From Acidiluteibacter sp963716125 (GTDB taxonomy: Bacteria > Bacteroidota > Bacteroidia > Flavobacteriales_E > Vicingaceae), in contig OY970294.1 of NCBI GenBank assembly GCA_963716125.1, forward strand, positions 930,001 through 994,000: a stretch of DNA of 64,000 nt, given 5' to 3'. The notes beneath the pieces were generated by a model. It was not told where the DNA came from and made no database searches. It saw only the letters and a list, made by a program, of their open reading frames with translations. Both the position numbers and the translations under genes were made by a program. Below are positions 25,667-36,685 of the stretch, one piece after another; position 1 is the stretch's first letter; every line of letters begins with the position of its first letter.

Positions 25667-27910
25667 TAAATTATTATTTTTAGTATTTATATTCTTGGTT
25701 CCCCTTTTTTTGGTTGCTCAAGTTCCTTCCCTTATTGTAAGATTTGATATTAATTACTTCAATTCTAGCGAAAAGACTCTATTAGCAACTTTGATGCAGC
25801 AATATATAGATAAACAAATAATTGAAGAGCATTGTTTGCCTGCTTCTTTAACTATGACTACAGGTGGAGGAATTCATTCTGATTTTGATTTCTTGTCTTT
25901 TCACAGAGCATATCTTGAAGGTATGGAGGATTGGCTTTTATTGCAGGGTTATCCTCAGTTTGTCCCATTGCCTTGTTGGGATCCATCAACCACAAGCCCA
26001 GTTGAATTTCGAGTTGTGGATTCTGATTGCCAATATGCTTGTGATCCTTTTTGCACTCCAATATATGTTTGGAATCCGAACATTTCTAGACCCAATTATT
26101 TGACTTTAGGATCTACCCTGGAGTCACTAATGATTTATGTGATTTTAATATGGATCCGATTTCTTTGCCTGCAACAAGGGATTGTTGTCCAAATGGTTTA
26201 AGTAGAGCTATCGAAGGCAATGGCAGTATCGTTGCATGGAACTTAGATTATCACAATAGGGTTCATGCTGATATGGATGGGGTAATGGGGACAATGAAAT
26301 CACCCTCCACTCCTATGTTTTGGTTATGGCATGCTTACGTAGATCTAATTTATAAAGAGTGGGAGATAAATTGTTCCCAATCTAATATGTCCTCATTTGA
26401 TTTATACATGAAAGATCATCCTGAGGTGGTGCCTAGTGAAAGAGATATTGGTAGAGAACCAAATATTTATAATGGACCTCAATATTTAAGTCATGATATT
26501 TGGTGTAGAAATCAAGATGATGGCTTAATTAATGATACCCATCAAGATCCTATTTCTGATGGTGTAACACCTACTCATGTTTATGTAAGAGTAAGAAATC
26601 GAGGGGTATCTCCCTCTTTTGGGACTAATGATATTTTAAAGCTATATTGGTCAAAGGGATCTACAGCTTTATCATGGCCTAATTATTGGGATGGCAGTAT
26701 AACAACTCCTGCTTTAATGGGAAGCTTGATAGGAAGTCAGTCTATTCCAGCTCTAGATATGGGTGATCAACAGATTTTTCATTTTTTATGGTATCCTCCA
26801 AATCCAAATACCTATGCTACTTTTAACGGTGAACCTGATCATTTTTGTTTGTTAGCGCGAATTGAATCTGTATCAGACCCTATGACTAATGAAGTAAGTA
26901 CGGGAACTTGGAACTTAGGTCCCAATGTCAAAAACAATAATAATATTGTTTGGAAAAATTTATCAGTTATTGATAATAATTTAATTTCTGGAACTACTGG
27001 TGCTTATATAACAGGTGGAAATGTTTTTATCGGCAATGCAACAGATGAAGCTGGTATTTTTGATTTTGAAATAAATACTTATGGAGAATTTGGTAAAGTA
27101 CCGATTTTTCAAGATGCAGAAGTTTTAATAACCATGGAGGAAATGATATGGACAAAGTGGCAAAATAATGGTTCTTTAGGGAATAACATTGATATAATTG
27201 ACGAAGAAAATCATGTTATTAGGATAGTAGGAGATAATGCTTCCTTACGTAAATTAAGTTTTGATGCCCATGAAAGAGGTAGAATTTATGTGGAATTTAA
27301 TTTTTTAACTGAAAAGTATCCTTATGAAAAGGATTATACATATCATATAGAACAAAAGTTTTATGAAAGTACAGAAGTCTTAGGTGGTGAAGGCTATCAA
27401 ATTATTCCACCTAATAGAACTTTATTTTTAGCAGATGCAGGTCCAGATGTAACTATTTCTAGTCAAGATTCTACGGAATTAAGTGCTGCAGATATTGGTG
27501 AAGATGCTACTTATATATGGTACGATGAAAATGGTGAAATAATTGAAAAAAATATTGATGTAGTTGTTTCCCCTGAATTTACTACTACTTATAGGCTTAA
27601 AGTAATCGCAGATAATGGAGGATTGGTAGATTATGATGAGGTGACAGTTACCGTAAAACCTTATGAAATTCTTAATTTATCCCCAAACCCTGCTACCAAT
27701 CAAGTTACCGCTAATTATAAAATTAATGGTGCTACCAATGCTAGCTTAAACTTTGTAAAACCATATACCAATTCCACTCAAAATTTTAATTTGATAGCGA
27801 ATAGCAATTCAGCTATTTTAAATATCAATAATTTGGCTTCAGGTATATATACTGTTATTTTAGTATGCGATGGAGTTGCATATGATTCAAAAACACTTAT
27901 TATTCAATAA
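25595..27910 (+). pseudogene. T9SS-sorted tyrosinase, frame broken twice in this sequence
   Basis: The gene encodes a copper enzyme of the tyrosinase family. The first copper-site region is in SFHRAYLEGMEDWLLLQ...PCWDP and the second in HNRVHADMDGVMG...SPMFWLWHAYVDLIYKEW-type sequence after 26250. Such enzymes oxidise phenols to quinones. A signal peptide (KLLFLVFIFLVPLFLVAQ) precedes it, and the C-terminus (LNLSPNPATN...ASGIYTVILV) is a T9SS sorting domain, so it is predicted to be extracellular. Two frame breaks are present. The first is set by the 11-bp repeat near 25601-25666. The second is near 26099-26101, where TTT in place of TTTT would restore RPNYFDFRIYPG. The second is probably a homopolymer error. 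The next T9SS gene follows at 27926. Confidence 0.85.
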
Positions 27911-27925
27911 ACTAAATTTATAATT

Positions 27926-29140
27926 ATGAAAATTGTACATATATTTTTGATTGGTATTTTATTTGCCTTCAATTTACAAGCCCAATCCAATTGGTATCAA
28001 GTTAATTCAAATGTTCAAGATGAAATTTTTGATGTTTTTTTTCAGGACAGTTTAACAGGTTATGCAACTGCTGGAAATAAAATTTTAAAATCTACTGATG
28101 CAGGTGAAAGCTGGTCACTTTTTTATCAAGACACTTCTTTACTTTCTTTTAGGTCTATTTCAACATTTAAGGATAGTCTTTTTGTCATTGGCTATGATAC
28201 CATTATTAGTACTGCATCCATCAAAACATCAATAAATATTATCAATCAGGCAGATAAACAATCTATAAAATTTAATTTGAATGCTATAAATTATCCAACA
28301 GCTTACTTTGGGCTTCAATCAATGGGAGAAGAGGTATGGTTTCAAACTGATAATGGTATTTATACATATAAAAATAGTACACTAACATTAATAAATGATG
28401 AGGCTATCATATTTAACAGCATTAATGGTAAGGTAATTGGAGTGTCAGAAGGTGAGGTGTTTTTAACTTCGGATTCGGGATTAACTTGGGACACTATACC
28501 TAAACCGTATTTTAATTTTGGTTTAACAGCATGTTACTATGATGGAACGGATACTATAATAGTAACCAATTCTGGTTTTCCAAAAAGTTTTGAATATTCT
28601 TATGATAGAGGATTGAACTGGGTCAATGTGAGTATTAACTCATATATACCTGTAATTTCATTTTTTAACAGTCAACAACAAATAGGAGTTAGAGTGGTGA
28701 GTGCTACACCTAAAGGGATTGTATATAGTTCAACTAATGTGGGGCAAAATTTTTACGGAGACACTTTAATTCTTAATAAGCCACTTAAAGGTACATATAT
28801 TTTTAATAATCAATTAGCATTTGTATTTGGTGTAGATGGTCAAATCTATAAAACAACCAACGCAGGAGGTTTAGTTGGTTTAGAAGAAAATCAACTATTT
28901 AAAGCAAATGATTTTAAGATTTACCCCAATCCTTCACAGGGTTTTATAAATATAGAATTAACCAAAAATGCAGATTATAAAGTCATAGAAATGATCGTTT
29001 TAAGCATAGAAGGGAAAATTATTCAAACATATGCCACTTTTAAAAATCAAATTGATACAACTGAATTAAAGAAAGGTCAGTATTTACTTCAGTTAAAAAC
29101 AACCAATGGTATTGCTTCAAAACCTTTTATAGTAAAATAG
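27926..29140 (+). CDS. Secreted BNR/YCF48-like repeat protein with T9SS sorting domain
   Basis: The product has 404 residues. A signal peptide (IVHIFLIGILFAFNLQAQ) is followed by beta-propeller-like repeats with Asp-box style motifs, KILKSTDAGESWSLF, VFLTSDSGLTWDTI and EYSYDRGLNWVNV, typical of YCF48/BNR surface proteins. The C-terminus (DFKIYPNPSQGFINIEL...KGQYLLQLKTTNG) is a T9SS type A sorting domain. It lies 15 bases after the tyrosinase stop and is probably co-transcribed. No enzyme activity is indicated. Confidence 0.87.
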   Translation: MKIVHIFLIGILFAFNLQAQSNWYQVNSNVQDEIFDVFFQDSLTGYATAGNKILKSTDAGESWSLFYQDTSLLSFRSISTFKDSLFVIGYDTIISTASIKTSINIINQADKQSIKFNLNAINYPTAYFGLQSMGEEVWFQTDNGIYTYKNSTLTLINDEAIIFNSINGKVIGVSEGEVFLTSDSGLTWDTIPKPYFNFGLTACYYDGTDTIIVTNSGFPKSFEYSYDRGLNWVNVSINSYIPVISFFNSQQQIGVRVVSATPKGIVYSSTNVGQNFYGDTLILNKPLKGTYIFNNQLAFVFGVDGQIYKTTNAGGLVGLEENQLFKANDFKIYPNPSQGFINIELTKNADYKVIEMIVLSIEGKIIQTYATFKNQIDTTELKKGQYLLQLKTTNGIASKPFIVK

Positions 29141-29174
29141 AATCAATAAGAAAAAGATTCATTTAATTTGAAGC

Positions 29175-30104
29175 ATGAATCTTATTTCTAAAAAAGCTAT
29201 CATTCAAGAAATTCAATCTAATATTTTGAATGAAAAGCAATTGCGTCTTTTTATTCAAAGAGATGATTTGTTGCATCCAGAAGTCAGTGGGAATAAATTT
29301 AGAAAGCTAAAGTATAATTTATTAGAAGCTAAAAAGCAAGGTTTTGAGAAAGTTATGACGTTTGGAGGAGCTTATTCCAATCATATTGCGGCAACTGCTG
29401 CTGCAGCTAAAATTTACAATTTGAAATCTATTGGTATAATTAGAGGAGAGGAAACTTTGCCTTTAAATTATACCTTAAAAACTGCTGTAAATAATGGAAT
29501 GCAATTGCATTATGTGAGCAGAGAAGAATATAAAAACAAGCAAGAAGAAATTTTCATAAATCAATTGAAAGAGCAGTTTGGAGAAGTTTTTATAATCCCT
29601 GAAGGTGGAACAAATAAGTTGGCGATTAAGGGTGTAGCTGAAATGAAAGAAGATTGGGATGAAAATTCGGTAGCTATTGGATATGACTTTATTGCTTGTC
29701 CCTTTGGAAGTGGTGGAACGAGCTTAGGAATCTATTCTATTTTAGAAAAAGATCAAAAACTGCTTATTTTCTCCGCTCTAAAAGGAGAAAATGTAAAGAC
29801 GGAATTTGAAAAACTATTAAAAGAACATCAAATAAACGCTGAAGCTAAATGGGAAATGAGGAATCAATATCATTTTGGAGGTTATGCTAAAGTCAATCAA
29901 GAATTAATCGATTTTGTGAATCAATTTAAAAAGGATTTCGGTATTCAGTTAGATCTAATTTATAATGGCAAAATGCTATTTGGACTTTTTGAGTTGATTC
30001 AAAATAATTATTTTGAAAAAGGTTCAAAGATATTGGCTATTCACACTGGTGGTGTACAAGGTAATGAAGGTTTGAAAGAACGGTTTGGGATTGAATTGGA
30101 TTAA
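29175..30104 (+). CDS. PLP-dependent 1-aminocyclopropane-1-carboxylate deaminase / D-cysteine desulfhydrase
   Basis: The product has 309 residues of the fold type II PLP enzymes. The Schiff-base lysine is in SGNKFRKLKYNL, the substrate loop in FGGAYSNHIAATAAAAK and the phosphate-binding loop in CPFGSGGTSLGIY. Members either open ACC or release H2S and pyruvate from D-cysteine; sequence alone does not decide between them. It is shorter than typical ACC deaminases (about 340) and is the common Bacteroidota form. It follows the T9SS pair by 34 bases. Downstream is the 6.4-kb repeat array. Confidence 0.9.
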   Translation: MNLISKKAIIQEIQSNILNEKQLRLFIQRDDLLHPEVSGNKFRKLKYNLLEAKKQGFEKVMTFGGAYSNHIAATAAAAKIYNLKSIGIIRGEETLPLNYTLKTAVNNGMQLHYVSREEYKNKQEEIFINQLKEQFGEVFIIPEGGTNKLAIKGVAEMKEDWDENSVAIGYDFIACPFGSGGTSLGIYSILEKDQKLLIFSALKGENVKTEFEKLLKEHQINAEAKWEMRNQYHFGGYAKVNQELIDFVNQFKKDFGIQLDLIYNGKMLFGLFELIQNNYFEKGSKILAIHTGGVQGNEGLKERFGIELD

Positions 30105-30170
30105 TGAATTAAGTTCATTTTGTTACATATTAAAATATGAAGGGTTTATGATTTTGTTGGAATTATAAAG

Positions 30171-33100
30171 AATAAACCACAAAGTTCACAAAGAATCCAC
30201 TAAGAACACTGAGAAGTCTTCGTGAGCTTTGTGATAACCTTCGTGTTTAAAAATTGGAAAGCGATGATTTCAACTTGTCTGAAAAGATTGCTAATAGATA
30301 GAGATAATTAAACTTTTAAGTGATTCAAGCCTGAAAGGCTGGCATTATTGTAATTAGAAGATATGAAAACAAGCTAAAATCCTGAAGGGGTGATATTATG
30401 CCTTCAAATCTAAAAGGATATGATGACATCCTCTCCTTAAAAAAGTTTATTAAATAGATTAAACACGAACCCACAAAGAACAAACCCTCTGCGTACTTTG
30501 CGTCTCTGCGGTAAAAAAATAATTTGCAGTAAGACCATTAAAAACTGTGAAGTGTCTTTGAGAACTTTTGGTAAAACTTAGTGTACTTTGTGGTTAAAAA
30601 TTGGAAAGCGATGATTTCAACTTGTCTGAAAAGATTGCTAATAGATAGAGATAATTAAACTTTTAAGTGATTCAAGCCTGAAAGGCTGGCATTATTGTAA
30701 TTATAAAATATGAAAACACGCTAAAACCCTGAAAGGGTGATATTATGCCTTCAAATCTAAAAGGATATGATGACATCCTCTCCTTAAAAAAGTTTATTAA
30801 ATAGATTAAACACGAACCCACAAAGAACAAACCCTCTGCGTACTTTGCGTCTCTGCGGTAAAAAAATAATTTGCAGTAAGACCATTAAAAACTGTGAAGT
30901 GTCTTTGAGAACTTTTGGTAAAACTTAGTGTACTTTGTGGTTAAAAATTGGAAAGCGATGATTTCAACTTGTCTGAAAAGATTGCTAATAGATAGAGATA
31001 ATTAAACTTTTAAGTGATTCAAGCCTGAAAGGCTGGCATTATTGTAATTATAAAATATGAAAACACGCTAAAATCCTGAAGGGGTGATATTATGTCTTCA
31101 AATCTAATAGGATATAATGACATCCTCTCCTTAAAAGAGTTTAATAAAATAGAATAAACACGAAGCCACAAAGAACAAATCCTTTGCGCACTTTGCGTCT
31201 CTGCGGTAAAAAAATAATTTGCTTTAAGACCATTAAAAACTATGAAGTGTCTTTGTGAACTTTGTGTACTTTGTGGTTTAACAATTGGAATGCCATGATT
31301 TTACCTTGTCTGAAATGATTACAAATAAAGATAATTAAACTTTTAAGTGATTCAAGCCTGAAAGGCTGGCATTATTGTAATTATAAAATATGAAAACACG
31401 CTAAAACCCTAAAAGGGTGATATTATGCCTTCAAATCTAAAAGGATATGATGACATCCTCTCCTTAAAAAAGTTTATTAAATAGATTAAACACGAACCCA
31501 CAAAGAACAAACCCTCTGCGTACTTTGCGTCTCTGCGGTAAAAAAATAATTTGCAGTAAGACCATTAAAAACTGTGAAGTGTCTTTGAGAACTTTTGGTA
31601 AAACTTAGTGTACTTTGTGGTTAAAAATTGGAAAGCGATGATTTCAACTTGTCTGAAAAGATTGCTAATAGATAGAGATAATTAAACTTTTAAGTGATTC
31701 AAGCCTGAAAGGCTGGCATTATTGTAATTATAAAATATGAAAACACGCTAAAATCCTGAAGGGGTGATATTATGTCTTCAAATCTAATAGGATATAATGA
31801 CATACTCTCCTTAAAAGAGTTTAATAAAATAGAATAAACACGAAGCCACAAAGAACAAATCCTTTGCGCACTTTGCGTCTCTGCGGTAAAAAAATAATTT
31901 GCTTTAAGACCATTAAAAACTATGAAGTGTCTTTGTGAACTTTGTGTACTTTGTGGTTTAACAATTGGAAAGCCATGATTTTACCTTGTCTGAAATGATT
32001 ACAAATAAAGATAATTAAACTTTTAAGTGATTCAAGCCTGAAAGGCTGGCATTATTGTAATTATAAAATATGAAAACACGCTAAAACCCTAAAAGGGTGA
32101 TATTATGCCTTCAAATCTAAAAGGATATGATGACATCCTCTCCTTAAAAAAGTTTATTAAATAGATTAAACACGAACCCACAAAGAACAAACCCTCTGCG
32201 TACTTTGCGTCTCTGCGGTAAAAAAATAATTTGCAGTAAGACCATTAAAAACTGTGAAGTGTCTTTGAGAACTTTTGGTAAAACTTAGTGTACTTTGTGG
32301 TTAAAAATTGGAAAGCGATGATTTCAACTTGTCTGAAAAGATTGCTAATAGATAGAGATAATTAAACTTTTAAGTGATTCAAGCCTGAAAGGCTGGCATT
32401 ATTGTAATTATAAAATATGAAAACACGCTAAAATCCTGAAGGGGTGATATTATGTCTTCAAATCTAATAGGATATAATGACATACTCTCCTTAAAAGAGT
32501 TTAATAAAATAGAATAAACACGAAGCCACAAAGAACAAATCCTTTGCGCACTTTGCGTCTCTGCGGTAAAAAAATAATTTGCTTTAAGACCATTAAAAAC
32601 TATGAAGTGTCTTTGTGAACTTTGTGTACTTTGTGGTTTAACAATTGGAAAGCCATGATTTTACCTTGTCTGAAATGATTACAAATAAAGATAATTAAAC
32701 TTTTAAGTGATTCAAGCCTGAAAGGCTGGCATTATTGTAATTATAAAATATGAAAACACGCTAAAACCCTAAAAGGGTGATATTATGCCTTCAAATCTAA
32801 AAGGATAAGATGACATACTCTCCCTAAAAGAGTTTAATAAAATAGATTAAACACGAACCCACAACGAACAAACCCTCTGCGTACTTTGCGTCTCTGCGGT
32901 AAAAAAATAATTTGCAGTAAGACCATTAAAAACTGTGAAGTGTCTTTGAGAACTTTTGGTAAAACTTAGTGTACTTTGTGGTTAAAAATTGGAAAGCGAT
33001 GATTTCAACTTGTCTGAAAAGATTGCTAATAGATAGAGATAATTAAACTTTTAAGTGATTCAAGCCTGAAAGGCTGGCATTATTGTAATTATAAAATATG

Positions 33101-35277
33101 AAAACACGCTAAAACCCCTGAAAGGGTGATATTATGTCTTCAAATCTAATAGGATATAATGACATACTCTCCTTAAAAGAGTTTAATAAAATAGAATAAA
33201 CACGAAGCCACAAAGAACAAATCCTTTGCGCACTTTGCGTCTCTGCGGTAAAAAAATAATTTGCTTTAAGACTATTAAAAACTATGAAGTGTCTTTGTGA
33301 ACTTTGTGTACTTTGTGGTTTAACAATTGGAAAGCCATGATTTCAACTTGTCTGAAATGATTACAAATAAAGATAATTAAATTTTCAAGTGATTCAAGCC
33401 TGAAAGGCTGGCATTATTGTAATTATAAAATATGAAAACACGCTAAAACCCTGAAAGGGTGATATTATGTCTTCAAATCTAATAGGATATAATGACATCC
33501 TCTCCTTAAAAAAGTTTATTAAATAGATTAAACACGAACCCACAAAGAACAAATCCTTTGCGTCTCTGCGGTAAAAAAATAATTTGCAGTAAGACCATTA
33601 AAAACTATGAAGTGTCTTTGTGAACTTTGTGTACTTTGTGGTTTAACAATTGGAAAGCCATGATTTCAACTTGTCTGAAATGATTACAAATAGAGATAAT
33701 TAAACTTTTAAGTGATTCAAGCCTGAAAGGCTGGCATTATTGTAATTAGAAGATATGAAAACAAGCTAAAATCCTGAAGGGGTGATATTATGCCTTCAAA
33801 TCTAAAAGGATATGATGACATCCTCTCCTTAAAAGAGTTTAATAAAATAGAATAAACACGAAGCCACAAAGAACAAATCCTTTGCGCACTTTGCGTCTCT
33901 GCGGTAAAAAAATAATTTGCTTTAAGACCATTAAAAACTATGAAGTGTCTTTGTGAACTTTGTGTACTTTGTGGTTTAACAATTGGAATGCCATGATTTT
34001 ACCTTGTCTGAAATGATTACAAATAAAGATAATTAAACTTTTAAGTGATTCAAGCCTGAAAGGCTGGCATTATTGTAATTATAAAATATGAAAACACGCT
34101 AAAACCCTAAAAGGGTGATATTATGCCTTCAAATCTAAAAGGATATGATGACATCCTCTCCTTAAAAAAGTTTATTAAATAGATTAAACACGAACCCACA
34201 AAGAACAAACCCTCTGCGTACTTTGCGTCTCTGCGGTAAAAAAATAATTTGCAGTAAGACCATTAAAAACTGTGAAGTGTCTTTGAGAACTTTTGGTAAA
34301 ACTTAGTGTACTTTGTGGTTAAAAATTGGAAAGCGATGATTTCAACTTGTCTGAAAAGATTGCTAATAGATAGAGATAATTAAACTTTTAAGTGATTCAA
34401 GCCTGAAAGGCTGGCATTATTGTAATTATAAAATATGAAAACACGCTAAAATCCTGAAGGGGTGATATTATGTCTTCAAATCTAATAGGATATAATGACA
34501 TACTCTCCTTAAAAGAGTTTAATAAAATAGAATAAACACGAAGCCACAAAGAACAAATCCTTTGCGCACTTTGCGTCTCTGCGGTAAAAAAATAATTTGC
34601 TTTAAGACCATTAAAAACTATGAAGTGTCTTTGTGAACTTTGTGTACTTTGTGGTTTAACAATTGGAAAGCCATGATTTTACCTTGTCTGAAATGATTAC
34701 AAATAAAGATAATTAAACTTTTAAGTGATTCAAGCCTGAAAGGCTGGCATTATTGTAATTATAAAATATGGAAACACGCTAAAACCCTAAAAGGGTGATA
34801 TTATGCCTTCAAATCTAAAAGGATATGATGACATCCTCTCCTTAAAAAAGTTTATTAAATAGATTAAACACGAACCCACAAAGAACAAACCCTCTGCGTA
34901 CTTTGCGTCTCTGCGGTAAAAAAATAATTTGCAGTAAGACCATTAAAAACTGTGAAGTGTCTTTGAGAACTTTTGGTAAAACTTAGTGTACTTTGTGGTT
35001 AAAAATTGGAAAGCGATGATTTCAACTTGTCTGAAAAGATTGCTAATAGATAGAGATAATTAAACTTTTAAGTGATTCAAGCCTGAAAGGCTGGCATTAT
35101 TGTAATTATAAAATATGAAAACACGCTAAAATCCTGAAGGGGTGATATTATGTCTTCAAATCTAATAGGATATAATGACATACTCTCCTTAAAAGAGTTT
35201 AATAAAATAGAATAAACACGAAGCCACAAAGAACAAATCCTTTGCGCACTTTGCGTCTCTGCGGTAAAAAAATAATT
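30171..35277. repeat. Large tandem array with alternating 347- and 333-bp units, left part
   Basis: The marker TGATTCAAGCCTGAAAGGCT recurs at 30321, 30668, 31015, 31348, 31695, 32028, 32375, 32708, 33056, 33390, 33713, 34046, 34393, 34726 and 35073. Steps are mostly 347 or 333 in alternation, giving a 680-bp higher-order period. Type A units read GCAGTAAGACCATT, GGAAAGCGATGATTTCAACT and GCTAATAGATAGAG. Type B units read GCTTTAAGACCATT, GGAAAGCCATGATTTTACCT and ACAAATAAAGAT. The order of units is A A A B A B A B A B B' B A B A, then a B broken by the insertion sequence. Each unit has two hairpins, AGCCTGAAAGGCT and ACCCTGAAAGGGT. No credible protein gene is present. Confidence 0.97.
35266..35277. 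repeat. Direct repeat flanking the IS, left
   Basis: The sequence AAAAAAATAATT also occurs at 36232-36243 on the other side of the insertion, while undisturbed units have it once. This marks the insertion point. Confidence 0.7.
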
Positions 35278-36231
35278 GAGTTAGTCATTTAATTTCTGTA
35301 TGTTTATCCCTTTAAAATTGCGATTATGGAACAATTCAAAGGACAAGATATCCTAAACTTTATAAAAGAACTTCCAAATGATGAAGCTTGTAAAGCCTAT
35401 TTGGCTAAAATAAAATGGCAGGATGGATTTACTTGTAGTAAATGCGGACATACAAAAGGTTGTGAAAAAGCAGGCTATAATTATCATTGTTATGCATGTA
35501 ATCATGTAGAAAGTGCCACAGCCAACACGCTTTTTCACAAAGTTAAATTTGGGTTACAAAAAGCATTTTGTGTTGTATTTGAAATGAGTACAAGTAGTAA
35601 AAGTGTTTCAAGTATACAAATGGGTAAACGATTTAGTATTCGCCAAGGAACAGCATGGTATTTTATGCAAAAAGTACGAAAATCAATGAAAAGTAGCCAA
35701 AAATACCCTTTAGATAAAATAATTCATGTGGATGAGTTTACTGTAGGAGGAAAAGAAGAAGGGAAACAAGGAAGAAGTTATGATACGAAAAAGAAAAAAG
35801 CTGTAATTGCAGTTGAATTAACTGATAACAACAAAATAAAGAGAGTATATATTCAATCAATTCCTGATTATTCTGCAAAATCATTGACTCCAATTTTTGA
35901 AGAACATATTAGTACTTCTGCTAAAATAGTAACAGATAAATGGAGAGGTTATGAACCTTTAAAAGAAAAGTATAATATTGAACAAATCCAAAGTAATAAT
36001 GGAGCAAATTTCAAAGAATTACACATTATAATTATGCAAGTTAAATCATGGCTCAGAGCAATACCAACTCATGTAAGTAAATGGCATATACAAGCATATT
36101 TTGATGAATTTTGCTTTAGGATTAACCGCTCACAATTTAAAACCAATATTTTTCATAAAACAATCAACAGAATGGTCCAAAGCAAACCAATTTATCACTA
36201 TCAAATAAAACAGACGCTAAGTGTGTAACTC
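35278..36231 (+). mobile_element. IS1595-like insertion sequence within the repeat array
   Basis: The element is about 954 bp and interrupts a repeat unit between ...GCGGTAAAAAAATAATT and TTTGCTTTAAG. It starts GAGTTAGTC and ends TGTGTAACTC, with a short terminal inverted repeat GAGTTA/TAACTC. A 12-bp sequence (AAAAAAATAATT) is repeated on both sides. This is longer than the 8 bp usual for the IS1595 family, so the end-points may be ambiguous by a few bases because of the A run. Confidence 0.85.
35326..36228 (+). CDS. IS1595 family transposase (ISXO2-like)
   Basis: The product has 300 residues. The N-terminal zinc ribbon is FTCSKCGHTKGCEKAGYNYHCYACNH (CxxC...CxxC). The DDE core has Asp in IIHVDEFTVGG and IVTDKWRGYEPL and ends with the family-type HVSKWHIQAYFDEFCFRIN. 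This catalyses transposition. The frame is full length with no break, so it looks intact. No passenger genes. Confidence 0.93.
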   Translation: MEQFKGQDILNFIKELPNDEACKAYLAKIKWQDGFTCSKCGHTKGCEKAGYNYHCYACNHVESATANTLFHKVKFGLQKAFCVVFEMSTSSKSVSSIQMGKRFSIRQGTAWYFMQKVRKSMKSSQKYPLDKIIHVDEFTVGGKEEGKQGRSYDTKKKKAVIAVELTDNNKIKRVYIQSIPDYSAKSLTPIFEEHISTSAKIVTDKWRGYEPLKEKYNIEQIQSNNGANFKELHIIIMQVKSWLRAIPTHVSKWHIQAYFDEFCFRINRSQFKTNIFHKTINRMVQSKPIYHYQIKQTLSV

Positions 36232-36568
36232 AAAAAAATAATTTGCTTTAAGACCATTAAAAACTATGAAGTGTCTTTGTGAACTTTGTGTACTTTGTGG
36301 TTTAACAATTGGAAAGCCATGATTTTACCTTGTCTGAAATGATTACAAATAAAGATAATTAAACTTTTAAGTGATTCAAGCCTGAAAGGCTGGCATTATT
36401 GTAATTATAAAATATGAAAACACGCTAAAACCCTGAAAGGGTGATATTATGTCTTCAAATCTAATAGGATATAATGACATCCTCTCCCTAAAAGAGTTTA
36501 ATAAAATAGAATAAACACGAAGCCACAAAGAACAAATCCTTTGCGCACTTTGCGTCTCTGCGGTAAAA
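36232..36568. repeat. Right part of the repeat array after the IS
   Basis: This completes the type B unit that the IS interrupts (marker at 36372) and ends in CTCTGCGGTAAAA. Sequence beyond 36568 is unrelated to the array. Removing the IS and one 12-bp repeat restores a normal unit. Confidence 0.92.
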
Positions 36569-36647
36569 CTATCCTCGATAAAGGTTTTAAAACTCCAACT
36601 GTTAATATCTTGTTCATAACACCCAATAAACTCCCCATAACTTCGTT

Positions 36648-36655
36648 TAATTTTG
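36648..36655 (+). promoter_or_regulatory. -7 element upstream of the glucosaminidase gene
   Basis: TAATTTTG matches TAnnTTTG and lies 30 bases before the ATG at 36686. The earlier ATG at 36653 overlaps the box and can be excluded. Confidence 0.6.
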
Positions 36656-36685
36656 CATATTGAATTATTAACAATTGTTGATAAA

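Noticed and set aside
25595..25667. Coding sequence MKHPQNIHKTSTKHPQNIH as a separate small protein
   Set aside because: It is only the direct reading of the 11-bp repeat and stops at 25667-25669; the repeat is better explained as a frame switch upstream of the tyrosinase.
30398..31160. Small protein gene repeated in each array unit
   Set aside because: Differences between unit types change nearly every codon they touch, and lengths differ, so there is no sign of selection on the peptide.
30171..36568. CRISPR array
   Set aside because: Units are 333-347 bp and contiguous with no unique spacers of constant length, and no cas gene is present.
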